The notes: generated by a model from the sequence alone, not told the origin. 64,000 bases of DNA from MGBC114079 sp964531385 (GCA_964531385.1 CAZHGC010000003.1:62001-126000); one strand, 5' to 3'; shown: positions 7,631 to 15,921, numbered from the stretch's first letter. Translations and numbers: made by a program.

Positions 7631-8001
7631 TAAATTTTGGCAATAACTTCGATTTCAACGAGTGCGTTTTTTGGAAGTTGTTTTACAGCAACGCAAGAAC
7701 GTGCTGGTTTTTCTGTGAAATATTTTCCATAAATTTCGTTAAATTCGGCAAAATTGTTCATATCGGTGAGATAGCACACAGTTTTTATTGTTTTTGAAAG
7801 AGAACTTCCGCTTTCTTCTAATATTGCTTTTAAATTTAATATTGCTTGTTCGGCTTGTTCTGTTATTGTTTTTGCTTCAATTGTGTTTGTTTTTGGATTT
7901 ATTGCGATTTGCCCAGATGTGAAAATTAAATTTTCTGTTATTATTGCTTGAGAATATGGGCCTATTGCTTCGGGTGCGTTTTTTGTGTTGATTTTTGTCA
8001 T
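7630..8001 (-). CDS. RidA-family enamine/imine deaminase
   Basis: 123 residues, the normal size for RidA (YjgF/YER057c/UK114). These trimeric cytoplasmic enzymes hydrolyse reactive enamines such as 2-aminoacrylate produced by PLP enzymes. Family features: N-terminal APEAIGPYSQA, the FTSGQIA segment, the conserved Arg in KPARSCVAV and the C-terminal VEIEVIAKI. It lies 21 bp downstream of the GNAT gene at 8023-8613, so the two are likely co-transcribed from the promoter at 8752-8779. Confidence 0.92.
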   Translation of the reverse strand: MTKINTKNAPEAIGPYSQAIITENLIFTSGQIAINPKTNTIEAKTITEQAEQAILNLKAILEESGSSLSKTIKTVCYLTDMNNFAEFNEIYGKYFTEKPARSCVAVKQLPKNALVEIEVIAKI

Positions 8002-8022
8002 AGTTTTTATTCTCCTTTTGTT

Positions 8023-8613
8023 TTATATTGTTACTTTAACGTCTTTTTCGAAATTTGCTTTTGGAAAAAGAGCTTTGTATACATTTATTAAATTTTGGAA
8101 AAGTTCTTCTTCGGGAAGATTATTTTCTTTCGGAAGATAAATTATTAAAAAATCTACACCAAAACAGGTTGATTTTATATTTGTTGTTATAAAACCGTTT
8201 CTTTTATAAAATTCGGCACGTTTTGTTCGAATTTCTTTTTCTTCTTTGGTTTTGGCATATTGGGGGTCTTCTATTTCGGCAAGTATTCCATTTTTAAAAG
8301 GCAAATTTTCTGATTTTAGCATATTTATAAAGTGACTTCCGATTCCTTGATTTCGATAGCTGTTGTTTACAGCAAAAAAATCAAGAAGCGGGCAAAGGTT
8401 GTTTTCTTTTGGATAGCCGAAAAAAGCGTATGCCAGCAATTCATTTTCTTTTGAAAAAAGACATTTATTTGTGTATTTTCCGTCATTTTCTAATTTGAAC
8501 ATATAGTCTAAAGGTTTTAGCTCATTTTTTGGAAAATCTTTTATCATATAATTTGAATATATTTTTGAAATTTCTTTTTTTGAAAGTGTTGCAAAGCTGT
8601 CTGAATAGTTCAT
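8023..8613 (-). CDS. GNAT-family N-acetyltransferase
   Basis: 196 residues with a GNAT fold; the acetyl-CoA pyrophosphate loop is RNQGIGSHF near residue 87, followed by a C-terminal NGFITTNIKSTCFGVDFLI region that supplies the last strands. The substrate is unknown. It shares its layout (a TKEEKEIRTKRAEFYKRNGF segment, then FGVD) with the GNAT at 50034-50588 (EQRTKRRDFYLRNGY, then FGVD), so the two are paralogues. A long leader with a GGCTG/CAGCC hairpin (about 8690-8711) precedes it. Confidence 0.85.
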   Translation of the reverse strand: MNYSDSFATLSKKEISKIYSNYMIKDFPKNELKPLDYMFKLENDGKYTNKCLFSKENELLAYAFFGYPKENNLCPLLDFFAVNNSYRNQGIGSHFINMLKSENLPFKNGILAEIEDPQYAKTKEEKEIRTKRAEFYKRNGFITTNIKSTCFGVDFLIIYLPKENNLPEEELFQNLINVYKALFPKANFEKDVKVTI

Positions 8614-8751
8614 TTATAAATCCTTTCTTTTGGCAAAGCGGGGCTGTGCTTTAGTTTTATTTTAATATGTTTTTATTTTACAGTTTTTTGGCTGATTATA
8701 AAATTACAGCCTTTTAACGTTTGAATTGTTGTTTTTGTTCTGATTTCTTTT

Positions 8752-8779
8752 ATTATAGCACATTTTTTTGTTTTTGCAA
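8752..8779 (-). promoter_or_regulatory. extended -10 promoter for GNAT-ridA
   Basis: On the minus strand TTGCAA (8779-8774), 16-bp spacer, TGC-TATAAT (-10 at 8757-8752). The leader to the ATG at 8613 is about 135 nt. Confidence 0.65.
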
Positions 8780-8810
8780 TTTTTTGTTGAAAATTTGGGA
8801 AATAAACTTG

Positions 8811-8839
8811 TTGACAATTTTAATTTTGCAATGTATAAT
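8811..8839 (+). promoter_or_regulatory. promoter of the SRP RNA gene
   Basis: A perfect TTGACA-N17-TATAAT. It starts a transcript about 80 nt ahead of the mature SRP RNA, consistent with a processed precursor. Confidence 0.85.
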
Positions 8840-8925
8840 TAAAGGCAAGTTGTCGTTAAATGATTGTTTTGACACTTGTGTATCGGCTTAAATGTCGATA
8901 TTGTATTTTTAATATGTTATAAAGT

Positions 8926-9197
8926 TTCTCGTGATAGCCGGGGAGGTAGCGGCACCCTGAACCCACAATCCGCTATAGTGGGGGTGATGTCTGCTTTAGG
9001 CTTCTTCATTTTTTGGTCTGCCCTTTGAAAGGGGTGTTGACGGTTGAGTCTTACGCAATGGGAATTTGTGAACCGTGTCAGGTCCTGACGGAAGCAGCAC
9101 TAAGCAAACACTTTCATGTGCCGTAAGGGTGCTTGACTTGAGCTTTCTTTTTTTGGTTACGCAGGGAATGGGCTGACAACAGCAGATTCACGAGATT
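8926..9197 (+). ncRNA. ffs: signal recognition particle RNA, large Gram-positive type
   Basis: About 272 nt. The Ffh-binding domain is unmistakable: GTCAGGTCCTGACGG followed by GGAAGCAGCA (9078-9104). The Alu-domain part GGGGAGGTAGCGG lies near the 5' end, and the ends pair (TCTCGTGA with TCACGAGA). This is the long Bacillus/Clostridium form with an Alu domain. With Ffh it targets nascent membrane and secreted proteins to the translocon. Its position just upstream of dnaX matches the usual Firmicutes order. Confidence 0.95.
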
Positions 9198-9606
9198 TTA
9201 TTATATAATCAATTAAATGTTTGAAATTTGGTTGATGACAAAAACTTCGGTTTGGCATATTTTAAATGTGCGAATAATGTTGATTTTTAGGGCCTGTTTT
9301 TGGCTCTTTTTTGTTTTTAAGGTTTATAACGGTTGATTGCGTTATTTTTTACAGTTATTGTTAGAATTTTTGAATTGTTTAATAAATTTGTCGATATTGG
9401 ACTTTTTGTCCTGTGTTGTGGTATTATTATATTTGATATTGAGAAATTTTGCGTTGTTATTGGGGTTGTCACAGTTATTTTGGCAATTTAACAATTTTTT
9501 ATAATTTTTTTGGTTAAAAATTTTGCTTTTGATATAAAACGATTTTTTTAATTAAAAAATACAGGTGAAGTTTGTTGTTTTGATGATTTTGAAAGGAATG
9601 ATTTTT
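9198..9606 (+). other. SRP RNA to dnaX spacer
   Basis: 409 bp without a gene. It contains a weak hairpin with T-run (9289-9317, AGGGCC/GGCTCT) that may end the SRP transcript, and a good dnaX promoter, TTGGTT (9510-9515) N17 TATAAA (9533-9538). A further extended -10 (TGGTATTAT, 9419-9427) is possible. Confidence 0.5.
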
Positions 9607-11202
9607 GTGGGATATATGGCTCTTTACAGAAAAATGCGACCTAAAAATTTTGAACAGGTTGTTGGGCAGGAGCATATTATAAGAACTTTATGCAATCAAA
9701 TTAAATCGGACAGAATAAGCCACGCATATTTATTTTGCGGAACAAGAGGAACAGGAAAAACTTCAACCGCTAAAATTTTTGCAAAGGCGGTTAATTGCTT
9801 AAATCCGAATGACGGTCAGCCTTGCGGTGAATGTGATGTTTGCAAAAGAATTGAAGAGGGTTCGGATATGAACGTTATTGAAATTGATGCTGCAAGCAAC
9901 AACAGTGTTGATAACGTTAGGGAAATTCGTGATGAAGTTAAATATCCTCCGACAGACGGAAGATTTAAAGTTTATATTATTGACGAAGTTCATATGCTTT
10001 CGATTGGTGCTTTTAACGCACTTTTGAAGACACTTGAAGAACCGCCGGCTCACGTTATTTTTATTCTTGCAACGACAGACCCTCAAAAAATTCCGGTTAC
10101 AATTCATTCGAGATGCCAAAGGTTTGATTTTAAAAGGATTTCGGCAAAGCAGATTGGTGAAACTTTAAAAAAATATATGGAGCAAGAGGGCGTTTCTGTT
10201 ACCGATGAGGCTATAGACTATATTGCGAATGTTGCCGACGGAGCTATGCGTGATGCTTTGAGTATTATGGACCAATGTACTGCTTTTTATTTTGGCGAAG
10301 AAATTAATCTTGAAAAAGTTTTGGAGGTTTGCGGGGCTGTTGATTCTTCTGTGTTTTTTGATATGACGGAGGCTTTATTTTTACAACAGGGCGAAAGGTG
10401 TATGAAAATTATTGAAAACGTTGTTTTGAGCGGAAGAGATATTGTTCAATTTATTAACGATATTATTATTCATTTTAGAAATATTATTGTGTCACTTTCG
10501 GTTTCTGACGGGTCGTATGCACTTGGTTTTTCTGATGAAAATGCAAAAAAATATCGTGAACAAGGCGAGAAAGTTGAAAAGGGCTTTCTTATGGAGCTTA
10601 TAAACGAATTTTCAATTTTACAAGGCAACGTTAAATATTCTTCAAATCCGAGGGTGCTTTTTGAAGTTGAATGTCTTAAAATATGCAATCCTGTTGGAGG
10701 AGAAAACATTGAGCAAATTAAATTGGAAATTAGAAATATTCAGAAAAAACTCACAGAGGGAATTGCAATTAAAACGGAACATTTAAAAAATGAAGATTAT
10801 TCTTCTTCTGTTGAAAAACAAGATACTGTCGTTAAGCCAAAGCCAAAGGCTGTTCCGGACGATATGAAAGCGGTTATTGGACAATGGAGAAATTTTGTTG
10901 ATGAACTTAAAGTTGCTCTCAGAACTTTTCTTTTGCAGACAAAACCAAAATTTCTTGACGACAAATTTTATATTGTTTGCTCAACAGAGGGGCATTTTAA
11001 CATAATTAACAAAGCGAAAAAGGAAATTGAAGAAAAGCTTGGAGAAAAATTTGGAAAGAAGTTTAATATTTTTATTGTCAGACAAGAAGATTTTGATGCA
11101 AAATGCAATGAATTTGATATGACGGGCGTTGAAATGGATTTTGACGAATCAGAGATTGAAGAAAATATTAATTCACAGCTTGATGGCGTTATTTATGATT
11201 AA
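9607..11202 (+). CDS. dnaX: DNA polymerase III subunits gamma/tau
   Basis: The clamp-loader ATPase that places the sliding clamp on DNA and links polymerases at the fork. The diagnostic N-terminus MALYRKMRP is present, with Walker A GTRGTGKT (about residues 45-52), a four-Cys zinc site (C64, C73, C76, C79), Walker B DEVHM and the SRC finger motif. GTG at 9607 is preferred because GAAAGGA sits 10 nt upstream; ATG at 9616 is 19 nt away and ATG at 9598 is too close. 531 residues. Only 15 bp separates it from the next gene; the usual partners yaaK and recR are absent. Confidence 0.95.
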   Translation: MGYMALYRKMRPKNFEQVVGQEHIIRTLCNQIKSDRISHAYLFCGTRGTGKTSTAKIFAKAVNCLNPNDGQPCGECDVCKRIEEGSDMNVIEIDAASNNSVDNVREIRDEVKYPPTDGRFKVYIIDEVHMLSIGAFNALLKTLEEPPAHVIFILATTDPQKIPVTIHSRCQRFDFKRISAKQIGETLKKYMEQEGVSVTDEAIDYIANVADGAMRDALSIMDQCTAFYFGEEINLEKVLEVCGAVDSSVFFDMTEALFLQQGERCMKIIENVVLSGRDIVQFINDIIIHFRNIIVSLSVSDGSYALGFSDENAKKYREQGEKVEKGFLMELINEFSILQGNVKYSSNPRVLFEVECLKICNPVGGENIEQIKLEIRNIQKKLTEGIAIKTEHLKNEDYSSSVEKQDTVVKPKPKAVPDDMKAVIGQWRNFVDELKVALRTFLLQTKPKFLDDKFYIVCSTEGHFNIINKAKKEIEEKLGEKFGKKFNIFIVRQEDFDAKCNEFDMTGVEMDFDESEIEENINSQLDGVIYD

Positions 11203-11217
11203 TGGAGGAATTTTTAT

Positions 11218-11979
11218 ATGATTTTTAAACTTGAAGAAACAAAAGAGGCAAAGAAGCTTTTTGGTGATTGGCAAGAAACTATGATTTGGTCTTGTGTTGA
11301 TAATATTATGGGCGAAATTTACACCGATGATTTGGATAAACTTTGCTCGGTTGTTGCGATAATTGGTGATTTTTGTTTTTTTGCGGGAGAAGTTTCGGAA
11401 GAGCTTATTAAATTTGCTCTTGGAGAAAGAGAATTCATTATTATGGTTCCGCAAAATATTAACTGGGGGTTTTGCATTGAAAATATTTTTGGAGAAAAAG
11501 CCAAAAAAGTTAGAAGATTTGCGTTTAAAAAAGAAAAAGACAATTTTGACCTTGAAAAACTTAATCGCACAGTTGAAAAAATGAGCAGGCTTTATCATTT
11601 TAAGGAAATTGATGAAAATCTTTTTTACGAATGCCAAAAAGAAGAATGGAGCAAAAGCTTGGTTTCATCGTTTAAAGATTTTGAGGAGTTTAAAAGGCTT
11701 GGTTTGGGTTATCTTGTTTTGGACAGAAGAGAAATTATTTGCGGGGCATCTTCATATACACGCTATGGAGATGGCATTGAAATTGAAGTTGATACGAAAG
11801 AGGAATTCAGACGAAAGAGATTTGCATATTACTGTGCATCAAAACTTATTTTTGAATGTCTTAAAAAAGGGCTTTATCCAAGTTGGGACGCTCAAAACAG
11901 AAATTCTGCCGATTTGGCTTTGAAAATTGGATATAATTTTGACAGAGAATATACTGCTTACGAAGTTTTTGGAAAGTAA
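11218..11979 (+). CDS. GNAT acetyltransferase, ZmaR-like
   Basis: 253 residues. The C-terminal half resembles the GNAT branch typified by the zwittermicin A resistance protein: GASSYTRYGDGIEIEVDT, then an alpha segment with ASKLIFECLKKG, then SWDAQNRNSADLALKIGY, in which the Asn-rich piece is a family hallmark. The N-terminal half is a less conserved companion domain. Substrate unknown; chromosomal copies are common and do not by themselves indicate resistance. It follows dnaX by 15 bp and precedes thiD by 25 bp, so it is likely part of the same operon. Confidence 0.75.
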   Translation: MIFKLEETKEAKKLFGDWQETMIWSCVDNIMGEIYTDDLDKLCSVVAIIGDFCFFAGEVSEELIKFALGEREFIIMVPQNINWGFCIENIFGEKAKKVRRFAFKKEKDNFDLEKLNRTVEKMSRLYHFKEIDENLFYECQKEEWSKSLVSSFKDFEEFKRLGLGYLVLDRREIICGASSYTRYGDGIEIEVDTKEEFRRKRFAYYCASKLIFECLKKGLYPSWDAQNRNSADLALKIGYNFDREYTAYEVFGK

Positions 11980-12004
11980 TGTCTTTTTTGAAAGGAGAAA
12001 TTTT

Positions 12005-12811
12005 ATGAAAAAGGCTTTAACTGTTGCCGGTTCGGATTGTAGCGGAGGAGCGGGTGTTCAGGCGGATTTAAAAACATTTTCGGCTTTGGGTGTTTTTGGT
12101 ATGAGCGTTATTGTTTCGGTTGTTGCGGAAAATACAAGCAGGGTTATTGATATTCAAGATGTTACGCCGGATATGATTGGAAAACAGCTTGATGCGGTTT
12201 TTGAGGATATAGATGTTGATGCTGTTAAAATTGGAATGCTTTCAAAGCCAGATTGTATGAGGATTGTTGCGAAAAAAATCAGAGAATATTCGGCAAAAAA
12301 AGTTGTTGTTGACCCCGTTATGTATGCAAAGGACGGTTCGGCTTTGATGAGTTCTGAGTTTATCGATGTTTTTATCGATGAAATTATTCCTGTTTCATAT
12401 TTGATTACACCGAATATTCCTGAAGCGGAAATTATTTCGGGGATTAAAATTAAAAATTTTGATGATATGAAAGAAGCGGCGGAAATTATTTATGGATTTG
12501 GCCCGAAAAATGTTCTTATTAAGGGCGGTCATTCGGAGGGCGATGCTGTTGATGTTTTATTTGACGGCAAAGATTTTTCAACTTTTGTTGCAAAAAGAAT
12601 TTATACAAAGAATACTCACGGAACGGGTTGTACGCTTTCTTCCGCAATTGCGGCAAATCTTGCTTTGGGAAAAGATGTTTATAATTCGGTTTTGCTTGCA
12701 AAGGAATTTATTACAACGGCGATTGAACATTCACTTGATATTGGCAAAGGTTTTGGACCGACAAACCATTTTTATACTCTTTACAAAAATGCGGGGCTTG
12801 AAACGGAATAA
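12005..12811 (+). CDS. thiD: hydroxymethylpyrimidine/phosphomethylpyrimidine kinase
   Basis: A 268-residue ribokinase-fold enzyme that phosphorylates HMP and then HMP-P to HMP-PP, the pyrimidine half of thiamine. Motifs: N-terminal AGSDCSGGAGVQADLK (family form GSDSSGGAG), DPVMYAKDG, and the catalytic-loop HGTGCTLSSAIAANL. The start is ATG behind GAAAGGAGAA; the frame is open upstream but overlaps the preceding gene. thiE follows 22 bp downstream. No TPP riboswitch is visible upstream. Confidence 0.93.
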   Translation: MKKALTVAGSDCSGGAGVQADLKTFSALGVFGMSVIVSVVAENTSRVIDIQDVTPDMIGKQLDAVFEDIDVDAVKIGMLSKPDCMRIVAKKIREYSAKKVVVDPVMYAKDGSALMSSEFIDVFIDEIIPVSYLITPNIPEAEIISGIKIKNFDDMKEAAEIIYGFGPKNVLIKGGHSEGDAVDVLFDGKDFSTFVAKRIYTKNTHGTGCTLSSAIAANLALGKDVYNSVLLAKEFITTAIEHSLDIGKGFGPTNHFYTLYKNAGLETE

Positions 12812-12833
12812 TTTTTTTTGGAGGGACTTTTAT

Positions 12834-13472
12834 ATGGACAAGAAGAAAGTTGATTACAGCTTATATCTTGTTACAGACAGGGAACTTATGAGCTGTTATA
12901 ATCTTGAGGAGGGCGTTAGAGAGGCAATTATTGGCGGTTGTTCGATTGTTCAACTTAGAGAAAAAAATTGCTCTTCTCGAGAGTTTTTTGAAACGGCGTT
13001 GAAAATTAAAGAGGTTTGTCAAGAATTTGATGTTCCTCTTATTATAAACGACAGAGTTGATATTGCTTTGGCTGTTGATTGTTCGGGAGTTCATATTGGA
13101 CAAAAAGATTTGCCTGCCGATTATGTTAGAAAAATTATTGGAGAAAACAAAATTGTTGGAGTTTCGGCGTCTGACATTGAAAAAGCAAAAAAAGCACAGG
13201 CAGACGGGGCGGATTATATTGGCGTTGGGGCGATGTTTTCAACTTTGACAAAAAACGACACAAAGGCTGTTACACCGGCACAGCTTTCTGAAATTAAAAA
13301 GAGCGTTCAAATTCCTGTTGTTGCAATTGGCGGAATTAAAAGCGAAAATGTTGGGCTTTTGGACGGAACGGGAATTGACGGAGTTGCGGTTGTTTCGGCA
13401 ATTATTGCACAGAAAGATATTAAAAATTCGGCAAAGGCTATGAAAGAGGCTTTTTTGAAGATAAAAAAATAA
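12834..13472 (+). CDS. thiE: thiamine-phosphate synthase
   Basis: A 212-residue TIM barrel that joins HMP-PP to thiazole phosphate, giving thiamine monophosphate. Family motifs are clear: LYLVTDREL, the QLREKNCSSREF pyrophosphate region, LIINDRVDIALA, GVHIGQKDLP, GADYIGVGAMFSTLTK and VAIGGIKSENV. The start is ATG 10 nt after GGAGGG; the frame is open upstream into thiD but without a site. It sits directly after thiD, so the cell can make TMP from salvaged HMP and thiazole phosphate; thiM, thiC and thiG are not in the window. Confidence 0.95.
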   Translation: MDKKKVDYSLYLVTDRELMSCYNLEEGVREAIIGGCSIVQLREKNCSSREFFETALKIKEVCQEFDVPLIINDRVDIALAVDCSGVHIGQKDLPADYVRKIIGENKIVGVSASDIEKAKKAQADGADYIGVGAMFSTLTKNDTKAVTPAQLSEIKKSVQIPVVAIGGIKSENVGLLDGTGIDGVAVVSAIIAQKDIKNSAKAMKEAFLKIKK

Positions 13473-13524
13473 ACTGATTTTCGAATTGTTAAAAAAATCG
13501 ATGATTTGCGGAGAGGAGAATTAT

Positions 13525-14169
13525 ATGTTTGATTTTGACGGAGTTATTTTCGATTTGGACGGAACGATTGCGGATTCTTTATATGTTTGGAAAAAAGTTG
13601 ATATTGATTTTTTTGGAAAAAGGGGAATGGAAATTCCTGAGAATTATTCTCAAAAAATAAGTTCTATGAGTTTTAACGAGGCGGCCTGTTTTACCAAAAA
13701 AGAATATAATTTTTTTGAGAGTGTTGAAGAAATTATGAATGAATGGTATGATATGGCTGTTGAGGAATATAGCCATAATGTTGAGCTTAAACCTTTTGCA
13801 AAAGATTTTTTTAAATATGTTGCCGGAAAAGGGGCGAAGATTGCTCTTTGCACAGCATCGCCGAGAGAACTTTTTGAGCCGTTTTTGAAAAACAACGGCG
13901 TGTTTGAATATTTTGATACATTTGTTAGCGGAACGGAAGTTGGAAAAGGGAAAGAATTTCCGGATATTTACTTACTTGCCGCAAAAAGGCTTGGCGTTTT
14001 GCCAGAAAGGTGCATTGTTTTTGAGGATATTTTGAAAGCGATAAGAGGTGCAAAAGCTGCGGGAATGACAGTTGTTGGTGTTTTTGACGGAAACGGAGAG
14101 GACGATGTTTTGAATATAAAAAAAGAGGCTGATAAATTTATATATGATTTTTCGGAAATGATGATTTGA
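13525..14169 (+). CDS. HAD-superfamily hydrolase
   Basis: 214 residues, beta-phosphoglucomutase/phosphatase-like HAD subfamily I. Motif I is FDLDGT (nucleophile D10, acid/base D12), motif II is CTASPREL, and motif III/IV is near VFEDILKAIRGAKAAGM. An alpha-helical cap (about residues 18-85) lies between motifs I and II. The ribosome site GAGAGGAGAA supports the ATG at 13525. It lies 52 bp after thiE; a role in dephosphorylating a thiamine intermediate is suggested by position only. Confidence 0.85.
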   Translation: MFDFDGVIFDLDGTIADSLYVWKKVDIDFFGKRGMEIPENYSQKISSMSFNEAACFTKKEYNFFESVEEIMNEWYDMAVEEYSHNVELKPFAKDFFKYVAGKGAKIALCTASPRELFEPFLKNNGVFEYFDTFVSGTEVGKGKEFPDIYLLAAKRLGVLPERCIVFEDILKAIRGAKAAGMTVVGVFDGNGEDDVLNIKKEADKFIYDFSEMMI

Positions 14170-14305
14170 TTGGAATATTTTTTTTTAGTTTGGAAACAAT
14201 TTTATTGGAGCTGTTTTTTGCACAGTACAATTATAATTGGGGCGGTGTGTACCTTTTTAGACAGAGCCGATTTGATTTTTTCCTCCGTAAATTTTTAAGA
14301 AGATA

Positions 14306-14360
14306 CTTTAAAAAGGCTGTTGAAATGAATTTTCATTTTGCAGCCTTTTTAAAGTTTTCT
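14306..14360 (+). terminator. strong terminator of the dnaX-thi unit
   Basis: CTTTAAAAAGGCTG pairs perfectly with CAGCCTTTTTAAAG, with an extra inner stem (GAAATG/CATTTT) and TTTTCT after it. It ends the rightward unit beginning at dnaX. Confidence 0.85.
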
Positions 14361-14370
14361 TGGAAAACGA

Positions 14371-14404
14371 AAAAGCTGAATTTCCAAAAAGAAATTCAGC
14401 TTTT
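14371..14404 (-). terminator. terminator of tRNA-Leu
   Basis: AAAAGCTGAATTTC and GAAATTCAGCTTTT form a perfect 14-bp stem. On the minus strand a T-run follows, so it ends the leftward tRNA transcript. Confidence 0.75.
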
Positions 14405-14410
14405 GATAAA

Positions 14411-14493
14411 TGCGGATGGGGGGACTTGAACCCCCACGAGGTCGCCCTCGGTAGATTTTGAGTCTACTGCGTCTGCCATTCCGCCACATCCGC
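14411..14493 (-). tRNA. tRNA-Leu (anticodon CAA)
   Basis: An 83-nt class II tRNA on the minus strand: acceptor GCGGATG/CATCCGC with discriminator A, anticodon stem GTAGA/TCTAC with loop CTCAAAA (anticodon CAA, reading UUG), a long variable arm CGAGGGCGACCTCG, and T-arm GGGGG-TTCAAGT-CCCCC. CCA is not encoded. Confidence 0.96.
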
Positions 14494-14528
14494 ACATTTA
14501 TCACAGGCTTTATCAACCCGACTTCATA

Positions 14529-14557
14529 ATAATACCACCTTGCAAAAAAAAAGTCAA
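14529..14557 (-). promoter_or_regulatory. promoter of tRNA-Leu
   Basis: Minus strand TTGACT (14557-14552), 17-bp spacer, TATTAT (14534-14529), about 36 bp from the tRNA 5' end. Confidence 0.8.
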
Positions 14558-14570
14558 GCATTTTTTTGAA

Positions 14571-14617
14571 AAAAATAAAAAAAATTTGCCCGACAGGATT
14601 TGAGGGGCAAATTTTTG
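14571..14617 (-). terminator. terminator of the CPBP gene
   Basis: AAAATTTGCCC and GGGGCAAATTTT form a stem; on the minus strand it is followed by a long T-run. It lies 27 bp beyond the stop codon at 14644. Confidence 0.7.
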
Positions 14618-14643
14618 GGGGAAAATGGCGTAAATATGGGGAT

Positions 14644-15570
14644 TTAATTTATTCCGTTCAGCTGTAAAAAAATTATATAGGCGAAAAATAAAACTAATAT
14701 TATTGCAAAGGGAACGGTTATTATTTTTTTGGGCGGTTCATCTGTTGGAGCAATTACCTTTGTTTTGTTTGATTTAATAAAGTGGCTGAAAACAAGAACG
14801 AAAAGAGTTCCAGATATTATTGCCATTGCTCCGAAAAATATGAAGTCGAATATTTGGGGAATGTAATTTTCAGTTGAACTTTCGATATTCGGAAAAGTTT
14901 CTAATATTATATTTGAAATATATATTAGAGCACCCTGCGTTGCATTTATTATGAAATGGGACAGTATTGACGAAAAAATTGAATTTGTGTATGTTACAAA
15001 CAACGCAAATATTGTTCCTATTAAAAAGGCGTATACAGCTTGGTGTGGGTCTAAGTGCATTATTGCAAAAAATAATCCCGATATTAGTGCACTTTTTATG
15101 ATTCCGGCACTTCGACAGCCGGAAAGGATAATTCCTCTGAACATCATTTCTTCAAATATTGCGGGCATTATTGCGGAAACAAGCAAAAAAAGCAAAAACG
15201 GTATTGATGTTATTGAGCCCATAACGTCGGAGGCGGTGTTTGGAAAAAACAACGTTGTTATGAGAGCTATAAAATTTGCAACGGGTTGGATTAAAAACGA
15301 CATTAGGATTATTAAAAAAAAGTTTTTTATGCTTAGCTTGTTTATTTTTAATTCTTCTTTGATATTTTCTTTTGTTGTTAAAAAATATAGAATTGCAGGA
15401 CAAAGAGAGCAGATTAACGGCGTTACAAAAAGCATTGAAACCGACATTATTGATTCATTTTCGAATTCTATTTGGAACGTATACAAAAAAATTGAAATTA
15501 GAAACGGAGCTGTGCAAAGATAAATTAACAACAGCATCATAAAAAAAATTGTTCGCTTGTATTTACTCAT
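14644..15570 (-). CDS. CPBP-family intramembrane metalloprotease
   Basis: 308 residues with about eight membrane helices. It carries all canonical CPBP/ABI motifs: EEMMFR (E140, E141, R145), FFAIMH (H172) and SHFIINA (H205, N209). It therefore looks catalytically intact and is closer to the family consensus than the paralogue at 3222-3971. Enzymes of this type cleave membrane-associated peptides or prenylated proteins; target unknown. The start at 15570 has GGGGG seven nt upstream. It is a single-gene unit with its own terminator. Confidence 0.85.
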   Translation of the reverse strand: MSKYKRTIFFMMLLLIYLCTAPFLISIFLYTFQIEFENESIMSVSMLFVTPLICSLCPAILYFLTTKENIKEELKINKLSIKNFFLIILMSFLIQPVANFIALITTLFFPNTASDVMGSITSIPFLLFLLVSAIMPAIFEEMMFRGIILSGCRSAGIIKSALISGLFFAIMHLDPHQAVYAFLIGTIFALFVTYTNSIFSSILSHFIINATQGALIYISNIILETFPNIESSTENYIPQIFDFIFFGAMAIISGTLFVLVFSHFIKSNKTKVIAPTDEPPKKIITVPFAIILVLFFAYIIFLQLNGIN

Positions 15571-15616
15571 TATAAAACCCCCGTAAATTTAAAATTTATA
15601 AAATTTATAAAATATC

Positions 15617-15645
15617 TTGATTGATTTGAAATAAAATGTTATAAT
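15617..15645 (+). promoter_or_regulatory. orphan sigma-A promoter
   Basis: TTGATT at 15617-15622, 17-bp spacer, TATAAT at 15640-15645. It points right, away from the CPBP gene, and is about 280 bp from the next gene. Confidence 0.65.
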
Positions 15646-15651
15646 ATACAT

Positions 15652-15740
15652 AATATTTTATTATTGATGAAGTTGACGGCTATATATGGAAACCATTAGT
15701 TTCGACCATGTCAAAATAAAATAATTGTTTTTATTTTTAC
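15652..15740 (+). ncRNA. candidate small structured RNA upstream of HD-GYP
   Basis: Downstream of the orphan promoter the sequence folds into a nested helix: TTGAC (15673-15677) with GTCAA (15710-15714), ATGG (15686-15689) with CCAT (15706-15709), and AAAC (15690-15693) with GTTT (15699-15702) around loop CATTA. GGCTATAT is left as an 8-nt bulge on one side and CGA on the other. An AAAATAAAA/TTTTATTTT hairpin plus T-run (15713-15738) follows. It does not match the GEMM c-di-GMP riboswitch consensus. An ATG-initiated 10-codon ORF inside it has no ribosome site. Confidence 0.4.
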
Positions 15741-15921
15741 ACATTATTATTTTAACAAAAAAAATATATAAGTCAACAAATTGTTGATTAAAATGACGTT
15801 TTTTTGAAATGACATAAGTTTGCATATTGGATTTAAAATTTTTTTGGAATTATATTTTTAATAAACAGAAAGCAATTTGATGCAATTTGAATGTACTTAC
15901 TTTTGGGAGGTAGGAAGATCT

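Larger units (their letters stand above)
15571..15921. other. spacer holding a candidate small RNA
   Basis: 351 bp between the leftward CPBP gene and the rightward HD-GYP gene. It contains a rightward promoter, a folded element and an A/T-only terminator-like hairpin (see the separate entries). From 15741 to 15900 only A+T-rich sequence with no clear promoter is seen. Confidence 0.5.

Noticed and set aside
11218..11979. antibiotic resistance gene call for the ZmaR-like GNAT
   Set aside because: Only fold-level similarity to the family is visible; substrate cannot be inferred.
11980..12004. TPP riboswitch before thiD
   Set aside because: The gap is only 25 bp and contains no CTGAGA or ACCTG-type elements.
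12492..12833. N-terminal extension of thiE to 12492
   Set aside because: It overlaps thiD and lacks a ribosome site; the ATG at 12834 follows GGAGGG.
14166..14429. 87-residue rightward ORF after the HAD gene
   Set aside because: It reads through a strong terminator hairpin and into tRNA-Leu, so it is not a gene.
15652..15740. c-di-GMP (GEMM) riboswitch before HD-GYP
   Set aside because: The conserved GEMM core and tetraloop receptor are not present; only a simpler nested helix is seen.
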